Positions 26,859 through 33,928 of a stretch of 64,000 nucleotides of DNA are shown here, piece after piece. Under the pieces are notes generated by a model, which had not been told where the DNA came from, made no database searches, and saw nothing but the letters and a program-made list of their open reading frames with translations. How positions within the stretch are numbered: the first letter of the stretch is position 1; each line of letters opens with the position of its first letter. This DNA is from Lachnospiraceae bacterium (lineage in GTDB: Bacteria; Bacillota; Clostridia; Lachnospirales; Lachnospiraceae), in NCBI GenBank assembly GCA_022794265.1, contig JAAWEK010000013.1, positions 62,001 through 126,000 on the forward strand. Direction: 5' to 3'. Made by a program: the position numbers and the translations under genes.

Positions 26859-27929
26859 ATGAAAATTAATTTGATGTCAGGAGCAATTGTAAATGCAGGG
26901 GACTTTCTTATTGTAAAGAGAAGTATAGAATTACTGAGACATTGTTTGAAAGATTGTGAAATAGAAGTTATAAACCGGTTGCAATCCTGTGATAATATTA
27001 TAGAAAAGTTAAATTGTGCAGATGCGTTGGTTTGGGCCGGTGGACCTGTATTTCAGCCGAATATATATCCAGCAGGCATTCCTTTTGTTGCTGATTTAGA
27101 TAAAATTAGTGTTCCGCAATTTGCAATGGGTTTAGGTTGGAAAGGGGAAAATTTATCAGATAAGGGTGTTTATAATTATAATTTTTCAGAAAAAACATAT
27201 AATTTTATAAGCAAAATGGGAGAAAGCAATTATAAAATTGGCTGCAGGGATTTTTTTACAGTCCGAATGCTGAAAAATAATGGTATATATAATTGTAGCA
27301 TGGTGGGATGTCCTGCATGGTATGATTTAAAAAGTATTGATAAATTGAATGTAAATAAAAAAATTGAAGAAGTAGAAAAAATATGTATTTCAGACCCTTA
27401 CCGCTATAGCAGCTATTATCAGGTAATTGAATTGGTTGATTTGCTGGGAAAAAGGTTTCCAAAAGCAAAAATCTGTTTTGTATATCATAGAGGTAATACA
27501 CCGGATGTATGTGGAGAGGAACAATATAAAGAGATTTTAAAATTGGAAGAAAAATTAAAAGAAAAAAATGTAGAAAGCGTTGATATTTCCCATAGTGCAG
27601 AAAAACTGGAGATATATGATAACTGTGATTTGCATATAGGATGGAGAGTACATGCTCATATTTATAATATGAGTATACGTAATTTAACCATATTAATAGA
27701 GGAAGATGCCAGAGGCGGTGGATTTAATGAAATCGTAGGTATGCAGTCAATTAAAGCTTATGAAAATAATTTAAAAGACAAGAATCAGTATGTGATCAGA
27801 GCCATAGATGATGGAATAGACCGATTAATTCAAACAGATTATTTTGAAATAGAAAAAGGGTTTTTCATAATGAAAAAATATTTTAAAAAAATGGAAAATC
27901 ATATAGAATGCCTGAAACAGAATTTATGA
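26859..27929 (+). CDS. Polysaccharide pyruvyltransferase family protein
   Basis: 356 residues. Family marks: NAGDFLIVKRSIELLR near the N-terminus, ADALVWAGGPVFQPN, FAMGLGWKGE, KIGCRDFFTVRMLKNNG, a strand FVYHRGNT, and CDLHIGWRVHAHIYNMSI close to the C-terminus. The pattern of G-D near the start, GGP, RD at the turn and H-x-H is that of PF04230-type enzymes such as CsaB and WcaK, which add a ketal pyruvate to a sugar. Some members have other functions, so pyruvylation of the flagellar glycan is inferred. CAGGAGG is ideal for the ATG. Confidence 0.72.
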   Translation: MKINLMSGAIVNAGDFLIVKRSIELLRHCLKDCEIEVINRLQSCDNIIEKLNCADALVWAGGPVFQPNIYPAGIPFVADLDKISVPQFAMGLGWKGENLSDKGVYNYNFSEKTYNFISKMGESNYKIGCRDFFTVRMLKNNGIYNCSMVGCPAWYDLKSIDKLNVNKKIEEVEKICISDPYRYSSYYQVIELVDLLGKRFPKAKICFVYHRGNTPDVCGEEQYKEILKLEEKLKEKNVESVDISHSAEKLEIYDNCDLHIGWRVHAHIYNMSIRNLTILIEEDARGGGFNEIVGMQSIKAYENNLKDKNQYVIRAIDDGIDRLIQTDYFEIEKGFFIMKKYFKKMENHIECLKQNL

Positions 27930-27983
27930 GAGAAATCAGATATATGTTGATATTTTCTTATGAATAACCAGGTGAGAGTGTAG

Positions 27984-28128
27984 ATATTAGCAATTCCTCT
28001 GAAAGAGACGGATGTAATTTTAAAATTTGTTTCTTTTAGAGGGATTTTTTTATCCGGATTACTGTATATATACGGATTCAGAGTTTGATACAGTGTTAAA
28101 ACTACTGAAAGATTTGGAGAAAAAATGA
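27984..28128 (+). pseudogene. Possible gene remnant (frameshifted C-terminal fragment)
   Basis: Between the pyruvyltransferase-like and PglD-like genes there is protein-like sequence in two frames. From 27984 the frame reads ILAIPLKETDVILKFVSF, preceded by a TAG stop; from about 28040 the next frame reads LEGFFYPDYCIYTDSEF and ends in a lysine-rich helix with a TGA at 28126. Together they look like the end of a gene broken by a shift. The family is not recognised and chance cannot be excluded in so short a stretch. Confidence 0.3.
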
Positions 28129-28207
28129 ACAAAGTATGATATCGATATATTTTTTTCGGGATTACAATGAAGAATATTATTATGGAAAATGAAAGAAGAT
28201 GAAATTT

Positions 28208-28873
28208 ATGATGAAAAACCTGATTATAGTCGGAAATGGAACATATGCAAAAATGATGAAAAAATATATTGACATGACTTTGTTCGGACAGGTACTTTCT
28301 TATGTAGCAGATAAGGAGTTTATCTATGAAACAGAATTAGATGGAATTAATGTGATTTCCTTTGAAGAATTGTTTGAAAGATTTTCAGAAAAAGAAATAA
28401 CATTGATTATGGGAATAGGATATACTCAAATGAGTAATCTTCGAAAGAAAATTTTTGAACGATGTAAAGAAAGAGGATATAGATTTGAAAATTATATACA
28501 TCCTACAGCAATTATTGCACCGGATGCTAAAATCGGTGAAGGAAATAATATTCTGGAAACGGTTATTATAGAAGCCGGAGTATCAATTGGAAATGGGAAT
28601 CTTTTTTATGGGGGAGTTATAATAGGGCATGACTCAAGTGTAGGAGATTATAATACATTTTCTGTTAAGGCTGTTACTGCAGGTTTTGTCACGATTAAAA
28701 ATAATTGTTTTCTGGGTGTAGCATCTGCTGTAAAAAATGATATAATTATAAATGATTATTCGATGATTGGCGCAATGGCATGTGGTTATAAAGATATGGC
28801 AGAATACTCTGTGGTTGTTCCGGCTAGAAGTGAAGTTTTGCAACATAAAAAAAGTACAGATTGTCATCTGTAA
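28208..28873 (+). CDS. PglD/NeuD-like sugar acyltransferase
   Basis: 221 residues. The N-terminal Rossmann module is NLIIVGNGTYAKMMKKYI, with ITLIMGIGYTQMSNLRKK and the join FENYIHPTAIIAPDAKIG, followed by a left-handed beta-helix (GNNILETVIIEAGVSIGNGN, IIGHDSSVGDYNTFSVKAVT). The IIGHDSSVG stretch holds the expected catalytic-type His. It is a paralogue of the protein at 23258-23938, differing in the helix loops, so two amino or hydroxyl groups may be acylated. The ATG-ATG at 28208 is preferred to an ATG at 28199. Typical partners of such enzymes are NeuB-type or 4-amino-4,6-dideoxysugar pathways, both present here. Confidence 0.75.
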   Translation: MMKNLIIVGNGTYAKMMKKYIDMTLFGQVLSYVADKEFIYETELDGINVISFEELFERFSEKEITLIMGIGYTQMSNLRKKIFERCKERGYRFENYIHPTAIIAPDAKIGEGNNILETVIIEAGVSIGNGNLFYGGVIIGHDSSVGDYNTFSVKAVTAGFVTIKNNCFLGVASAVKNDIIINDYSMIGAMACGYKDMAEYSVVVPARSEVLQHKKSTDCHL

Positions 28874-29048
28874 AATGAAAGAAAAACTTGTTATTAATTT
28901 ATGGTTTTTAATGTATTACAGATGTGTTATATTTATTTAAAGAACAATCAGAATAATTTAGAAGTCACGTATATACACAAGCTTAAGAAGATAATAACTT
29001 ATCTGGAGGGAAAACAATAAATTATTATAATAAAGGAAAAGGGATGAA

Positions 29049-30581
29049 ATGAACAAAAAGACAGATGGATTAAATAATGTACAAGAGGGGATTTTAAAAG
29101 CTAGTACAATATATGATATATTAGTGGTTTTATATGTAGGGGTGGATACAATTGATAGTCCGAAATATATCAGAAATTATTCAGAATCCAAGGCAAATAA
29201 TAGTGATATAGAGGATTATATAAAAATTGGGCAGCTTATCGACGAGTTATTAAATTTAGGAGTAAGCTTTGAATTATTTAAACGAAACCTGAAATTTACT
29301 TTAGAGCAGAGTTCAGATTTTAGAAATATATGTATAGATATTCTGATTCAGTTTGATCAGATACTGGCGGAGAGAGATGAATATCTATTATTAAAACAGA
29401 ATAAAAAAATGGGATTAAATAAACTGTATTTAAAGGGCCCGTTAAATCAGGAAGATTCGGAATATGGTTTATATCTTATGCCTGAAGAGGGAATTGCAGA
29501 TATGAGTCCTGTTCTGCGAAATAATAGAATTCGATGTTTTGTGGATGAGTCTAAAGTAAATTCTTTGTTACAAAATTATACAATAGTGAGAAAACGGGGC
29601 GGTGAGCCAGATATTTTTATTAAGGCTTATAACAATTCGGAGTTTGAACATTGGTTTTGTAGAAAAAATCAAGAGATTAAAATTGCAGTAATTCCTTTTT
29701 ATAATAGTAAATGGTTTAAAGAAAATCATGAATGTTATGAAGAAAGAAATTATTTTACCATAGAAGAAGATACTGTTTTTACTGATGAAATTAATAGGGC
29801 TTATATTCAAATATTGGAAGAAATGGATTCGTGTGATGTGGATATTGTTGTATTTCCTGAACTTGCAATGGCAGGCTCTACAAAACGGACAATACAACAG
29901 TGGCTGGCTGAACAGTGTTTGAAAAATGGAGATTTTAATATTAAGCTGGTTTTTATGGGTTCATACTGGAATTACGACGAGCGGAGTAATTGCTGTACTT
30001 TATTATCAGCCACAGGTGTTCCATTAGTAGAGAATCATAAGAAAATAGGTTTTAACCTTAAAGAAGGTGGAATTAAATATTATGAGGATTTACAACAGCG
30101 TCCCGAGAAACTGGAACTGATTGATGTAAGGGGCTTGGGAAGGATATTGTACTTTATCTGCCGCGATGCTTTGGAGGAAGTGGATCAGGCATTTTTACAA
30201 AATGAATATTTTGTCAATATAGAAGTTATATCCTGTTATTCGGTATCTTTATCTTATTTTGAATCAGCAATGCAACGTTTTGCACAGGCACATAATGGAA
30301 TATCGGTTGTGGGAAATTGTTGTGAAGCAAGGAAGGAAAATAAGAAAATGGGGTTTATTGCAATTCCGGGTACAAATATGAATTCTGGAAATAATAATGT
30401 AGAAGGATTGATATATTATTATGATAATAATAATTCCTGTGAAAATTGCAGGATAGGAAAATGTCAATGTGTTTATACGTTATATCCGATGGCAGAGCAT
30501 GAAAATAATGGATATAAAACGATTCGGGTTATAAAAGATTGGATTTATAGTCATAGACTTGATATCAGAAGGAGATTTTAG
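29049..30581 (+). CDS. Nitrilase-superfamily hydrolase with unknown N-terminal domain
   Basis: 510 residues. From about 215 to 470 it has the carbon-nitrogen hydrolase fold with a complete Glu-Lys-Cys triad: VVFPELAMAG (Glu271), ENHKKIGF (Lys331/332) and YFICRDALEE (Cys371). The family cleaves or transfers amides, nitriles or ureides. The first 210 residues are helical and charged and unlike any domain I recognise. A cysteine-rich spot (CENCRIGKCQC, about 475-485) near the C-terminus could bind metal or form a small loop. No signal peptide. AAAAGGG precedes the ATG. It lies ahead of a winged-helix protein and an acidic helical protein on the same strand and has no obvious glycan role. Natural substrate unknown. 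Confidence 0.7.
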   Translation: MNKKTDGLNNVQEGILKASTIYDILVVLYVGVDTIDSPKYIRNYSESKANNSDIEDYIKIGQLIDELLNLGVSFELFKRNLKFTLEQSSDFRNICIDILIQFDQILAERDEYLLLKQNKKMGLNKLYLKGPLNQEDSEYGLYLMPEEGIADMSPVLRNNRIRCFVDESKVNSLLQNYTIVRKRGGEPDIFIKAYNNSEFEHWFCRKNQEIKIAVIPFYNSKWFKENHECYEERNYFTIEEDTVFTDEINRAYIQILEEMDSCDVDIVVFPELAMAGSTKRTIQQWLAEQCLKNGDFNIKLVFMGSYWNYDERSNCCTLLSATGVPLVENHKKIGFNLKEGGIKYYEDLQQRPEKLELIDVRGLGRILYFICRDALEEVDQAFLQNEYFVNIEVISCYSVSLSYFESAMQRFAQAHNGISVVGNCCEARKENKKMGFIAIPGTNMNSGNNNVEGLIYYYDNNNSCENCRIGKCQCVYTLYPMAEHENNGYKTIRVIKDWIYSHRLDIRRRF

Positions 30582-30587
30582 TATAAT
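30559..30587 (+). promoter_or_regulatory. SigA-type promoter inside the end of the nitrilase-like gene
   Basis: TTGATA (30559-30564), a 17-base spacer and TATAAT (30582-30587). The -35 region lies in the last codons of the upstream gene. It would drive the winged-helix and helical genes independently. Confidence 0.68.
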
Positions 30588-30591
30588 GTAT

Positions 30592-30611
30592 ATACGTTAC
30601 AAATACGTTAC
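30592..30611 (+). promoter_or_regulatory. Tandem 9-bp repeats, candidate operator
   Basis: ATACGTTAC occurs at 30592-30600 and again at 30603-30611, offset by 11 bases, about one helical turn. The copies start five bases after the -10 box and cover the expected transcription start, the classic place for a repressor site. The next gene codes for a winged-helix protein, the natural candidate to bind here. Confidence 0.5.
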
Positions 30612-30632
30612 GAATGATAGGGAGGTGTTCTC

Positions 30633-31496
30633 ATGAAGAATAGAATGTTTATAAAAGATTACTTTAATGAGCTTATGAGAAACACGGTGGAAGATGAAAG
30701 ATTAAATGAAATGGTAGAAAGAGCAAAAGACATTTTAGTGTCTGCCATTGAGAATCACACTGTTTGTGAGTGTGTGGTGGAATTAGAAGTTGACGAACGC
30801 AGAGTGGAAGCTTTGGAAAATTATCTTCATTTGCTTGAGAACAGAGAATATCAAAGAGTTTATTACTATACGGTAGTTAAAACAATATCAGAAATAATGA
30901 CGGAGTTGGCAAAGCGTGAGAAGGAATATCAGGAATACAGCAGTGTAAAGTCTTATAAGTACTTATATCCTGTATTGCAATTATTAGCCCGAAATAATCT
31001 GATGGAGCAGAAAGTGATTGCAGAATCCTTAAATATTTCCAGCCAAAGTTTGTCTAATTTCTTTCGTCGAACGAATCATTTAAACTATTGGAGCAGGAAA
31101 AAGGTAGGAAAACAATCTTTATATATCATAACTGCACAAGGAAGAAAAGCATATCGTTTTTACAAAAAGCAGGATTTATATACAGAAGAATCTGGGCAAT
31201 TAGAGAGAATATTGATAACTGCGTTTTCGGAAACTGCAAAAGTAATAAAAAAAGGGAATTTTAATGGAAGCGATTATGTGCTTCATACATTAAATACCCG
31301 ATATTCGAAAGGAACCGATTTGTTTAATTCACAGATGCTGAAACATAGTCTGGATTCTGTATTTTTAAATGCAAGAGATTATGGAAGAGATTATCTTCCG
31401 TCTGTGTGGGCAGAGATTAAAAAGAAGGAACAGTATATGGATGATGAGGCAATGGTATTATTAACAAGTGAGTATTATAATGAGGAGTTTGAGTAA
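30633..31496 (+). CDS. Winged-helix DNA-binding protein
   Basis: 287 residues. A helical N-terminal part (1-105) is followed by a MarR-like winged helix at about 112-175: YPVLQLLARNNLMEQKVIAES starts the first helices, LNISSQSLSNFFRRTNHL is the turn and recognition helix, and KQSLYIITAQGRKAYRF the wing and last helix. The remaining 110 residues are unassigned. GGGAGGTG lies before the ATG. Autoregulation through the tandem repeats just upstream is likely. The stop is immediately followed by the ATG of the next gene, so the two products are probably made in balance. No close family comes to mind beyond the wHTH fold. Confidence 0.62.
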   Translation: MKNRMFIKDYFNELMRNTVEDERLNEMVERAKDILVSAIENHTVCECVVELEVDERRVEALENYLHLLENREYQRVYYYTVVKTISEIMTELAKREKEYQEYSSVKSYKYLYPVLQLLARNNLMEQKVIAESLNISSQSLSNFFRRTNHLNYWSRKKVGKQSLYIITAQGRKAYRFYKKQDLYTEESGQLERILITAFSETAKVIKKGNFNGSDYVLHTLNTRYSKGTDLFNSQMLKHSLDSVFLNARDYGRDYLPSVWAEIKKKEQYMDDEAMVLLTSEYYNEEFE

Positions 31497-32156
31497 ATGG
31501 ACAGTGCAATCAGTGAATTGATTAAATCATTACAGGAGAATAAACAGGAAGACATATCGGTGAAACAGATTCAGGAACAGATATGTGAAGTTATCATTCA
31601 GCAGGTAAAAAAAGAAGAACGGAATTTTAATTTCGATGAATTAAGGAAGATGTATCAGGATCAGGCTTTTTGGGATGAGATAGAAGAAAAGGTGATAAAG
31701 CAGACAAAAAACTTTATAAAATTTTCTTCATTCAGACATCTTGCAAAAGAATCCAGAGTAAAGCTGTGCAGAGATGTTTTTGATATGATATATTTTGAAC
31801 GGGAAAATGTAACATATATAGTTGAATATTTGGAATATGCAAGAGATTTGGCAGAAGTAGCGAACTTTTTGCTCTATTTCAGCGAAGATATCATATTTAA
31901 TAAATGCTTTTCAAAACGCAGATATGCAGAGATATCTGCTGAAATACTCGGATTAGAAATTGAAGATGCAGAATTTATGTGGAATTTATTTAATGAACAT
32001 AAAACAGAAATATCAGATATTGTGCGGGCAAGGAGATTTAATTCTATTGAGCAGAAAATAATTATGCTCAATAAAAAGTTTGATATACTGCAGAAAGAAC
32101 TGGAATACTATATATTGAATGAATATGATGACACATTTGATGAAGAAGATGAGTAA
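31497..32156 (+). CDS. Acidic helical protein of unknown function
   Basis: 219 residues, all-helical, rich in Glu, Lys and Asp, ending in a very acidic tail (DDTFDEEDE). Recognisable catalytic or binding motifs are lacking, as are a signal peptide and membrane segments. Its ATG abuts the stop of the winged-helix gene, with GAGGAG 10-15 bases upstream. It is the last gene before the long inverted repeat and the pse operon. A protein partner or inhibitor of the winged-helix protein or the nitrilase-like enzyme is conceivable, but the sequence gives no direct hint. Confidence 0.5.
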   Translation: MDSAISELIKSLQENKQEDISVKQIQEQICEVIIQQVKKEERNFNFDELRKMYQDQAFWDEIEEKVIKQTKNFIKFSSFRHLAKESRVKLCRDVFDMIYFERENVTYIVEYLEYARDLAEVANFLLYFSEDIIFNKCFSKRRYAEISAEILGLEIEDAEFMWNLFNEHKTEISDIVRARRFNSIEQKIIMLNKKFDILQKELEYYILNEYDDTFDEEDE

Positions 32157-32176
32157 AATCTATCCCTTTTCATGTT

Positions 32177-32222
32177 TCGGCAAATATTGTATAATGATTA
32201 AGTCTTATACAATATTTGCCGA
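32177..32222. repeat. 18-bp inverted repeat overlapping the pse promoter
   Basis: TCGGCAAATATTGTATAA pairs perfectly with TTATACAATATTTGCCGA across a 10-base loop. As RNA it would be a very stable hairpin, but only a short interrupted T stretch follows. The right arm includes most of the SigD -10 box of the pse operon. It shares AAATATTGTATAAT with the repeat at 26778-26805. Terminator, operator and mobile-element end are all possible. Confidence 0.75.
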
Positions 32223-32225
32223 TAT
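32199..32225 (+). promoter_or_regulatory. SigD (sigma-28) promoter of the pse operon
   Basis: TAAG at 32199-32202, a 15-base spacer and a perfect GCCGATAT at 32218-32225; one mismatch to TAAA-N15-GCCGATAT. It is 80 bases before the pseB ATG. A TATAAT at 32242-32247 lacks a good -35 box. Confidence 0.75.
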
Positions 32226-32305
32226 ATATTTTAGTCGGTTTTATAATAAAAGTCCGTAGTACTTAAAAATAATAAGGTTTCATATAAAACAAAAGGAGAC
32301 AGGTC

Positions 32306-33295
32306 ATGTTAAACAATAAAACAATTTTAATCACAGGCGGTACAGGTTCTTTTGGTAAAAAGTTTCTGGAAATGATATTTGCAGATTACAAACCGAAAAA
32401 GGTAATCATCTATTCCAGAGATGAATTTAAACAGAGTGTGATGAAAAGTGAATATACCGGTAAAGTGGATATGAGCAGGGTCAGATTCTTTATCGGTGAC
32501 GTACGGGACCGGGAGCGTTTGTACAGAGCCTTTGAAGGCGTGGATTATGTTATTCATGCGGCAGCCATGAAACAGGTGCCTACCTGTGAATATAATCCGA
32601 TGGAAGCCATAAAGACCAATATCCATGGTGCACAGAATGTTATTGATGCGGCATTGGATAAGGGTGTTAAAAAGGTAGTTGCCTTATCGACAGATAAAGC
32701 AGTAAATCCAATTAATCTGTATGGTGGTACAAAATTAGTGTCAGATAAATTATTTATTGCCGCCAATGCCTACAGCGGAACTTCAGGAACCGTATTTTCC
32801 GTAGTAAGATATGGAAATGTAGCCGGAAGCCGGGGCTCCGTTATTCCGATTTTTCAGAGAATTCTGGACAGGGGAGAAAAGGAACTTCCGATTACAGACC
32901 TTCGAATGACAAGATTCTGGATTACCCTGGAACAAGGGGTACAGCTGGTGTTTAAGGCATTGGAGGAATCCAAAGGCGGAGAAACCTATATATCAAAGAT
33001 TCCGTCTTTCCATATCGGAGATTTGGCAAAAGCCATGTGTGCAGATTCGGTAATTAAGGAAATCGGTATCCGGGAAGGAGAAAAGCTGCATGAAGTCATG
33101 GTAACAAAAGATGATTCCCGTATGACCTATGAATATGATAAACATTATATTATATATCCAAATTATACCTGGCATAATGAAAGTATGATATTGCCGGGAG
33201 GGGTTCCGGTAGGCGACGGATTTGAATATAATTCCGGTACAAATAAGGAATGGCTGGATGTGGAGGAACTAAAGGAAGCATTAAAGCATATGTAA
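32306..33295 (+). CDS. pseB: PseB, UDP-GlcNAc 4,6-dehydratase (inverting)
   Basis: First enzyme of pseudaminic acid synthesis: UDP-GlcNAc to the 4-keto-6-deoxy-L-arabino sugar. The 329 residues show ITGGTGSFGKKF (NADP loop), VIHAAAMKQVPTCEYNPMEA, VVALSTDKAVNPINLYGGTK with the Tyr/Met-x-x-x-Lys region of the family, RYGNVAGSRGSVIP, and DLRMTRFWIT. Length and motifs are those of the FlaA1/PseB group. AAAGGAG is well placed. It opens an operon of closely spaced genes running to 44338 behind a SigD promoter. The G+C content rises sharply here (31 of 60 in bases 32821-32880). Confidence 0.93.
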   Translation: MLNNKTILITGGTGSFGKKFLEMIFADYKPKKVIIYSRDEFKQSVMKSEYTGKVDMSRVRFFIGDVRDRERLYRAFEGVDYVIHAAAMKQVPTCEYNPMEAIKTNIHGAQNVIDAALDKGVKKVVALSTDKAVNPINLYGGTKLVSDKLFIAANAYSGTSGTVFSVVRYGNVAGSRGSVIPIFQRILDRGEKELPITDLRMTRFWITLEQGVQLVFKALEESKGGETYISKIPSFHIGDLAKAMCADSVIKEIGIREGEKLHEVMVTKDDSRMTYEYDKHYIIYPNYTWHNESMILPGGVPVGDGFEYNSGTNKEWLDVEELKEALKHM

Positions 33296-33336
33296 GAAAA
33301 TAATATATCAAATAAACGGATACGGAGAAAACGGAA

Positions 33337-33903
33337 ATGACAACATTTTATTCACCAGAAGAATTAAAAGAACTGGGAATTAAGGAATTTGGAGAAAATG
33401 TATTAATCAGCAGAAATGCGATTTTATATTCTCCAGCAACCCTGACTATTGGACATGATGTCAGAATTGATGATTTCTGCATTTTAAGTGGAACCGTTAT
33501 TCTGCATAATTTTATTCATATTGCCCAGTTTTGCGGATTGTATGGAGGAGACAGCGGAGTGGAAATGATGGATTATACTTCGCTTTCATCAAAATGTTCC
33601 ATTTATGCGGTTTCAGACGATTATAGCGGAGACTCCATGACGAATCCAATGATACCAATGAAGTATAAACCAGGGTCTATTGACAGTAAGGTTACGATTG
33701 GGAAATATGTTGCGATAGGTGCCTCTTCCGTCGTACTTCCGGGAGTAAATCTGGCCGAGGGCAGTTCCTTTACGGCCATGAGCCTGTGTGCAAGAGATTC
33801 GGTGGAATGGACGGTAAATGCCGGAGTTCCGGCAAGGCGTGTGAAAGACAGAAGCAGGAAGCTGTTGGAGCTGGAACAGGAGTTTTTGAAAGAAAGAGGA
33901 TAA
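33337..33903 (+). CDS. Left-handed beta-helix acyltransferase
   Basis: 188 residues of hexapeptide repeats (ISRNAILYSPATLTIGHDVR, VTIGKYVAIGASSVVLPGVN, FTAMSLCARDSVEW) with the closing helix DRSRKLLELEQEFLKERG. It lacks the N-terminal Rossmann module of the PglD-like proteins in the AT-rich island and so is a different subgroup of trimeric acyltransferases. It sits between pseB and an FkbH-like/ACP pair, in an operon with no GNAT-type PseH. It is therefore the best candidate for the enzyme that acylates the 4-amino group of the Pse precursor, perhaps from an acyl-ACP. That role is inferred. Confidence 0.75.
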   Translation: MTTFYSPEELKELGIKEFGENVLISRNAILYSPATLTIGHDVRIDDFCILSGTVILHNFIHIAQFCGLYGGDSGVEMMDYTSLSSKCSIYAVSDDYSGDSMTNPMIPMKYKPGSIDSKVTIGKYVAIGASSVVLPGVNLAEGSSFTAMSLCARDSVEWTVNAGVPARRVKDRSRKLLELEQEFLKERG

Positions 33904-33928
33904 ACCTGCGATATGCGGAGGTATATAA

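Noticed and set aside
29049-30581. Nitrilase domain as part of a reverse-transcriptase (DRT-type) defence protein
   Set aside because: Some DRT proteins carry nitrilase domains, but no Y-x-D-D motif or other polymerase motif is present in this protein or its neighbours.
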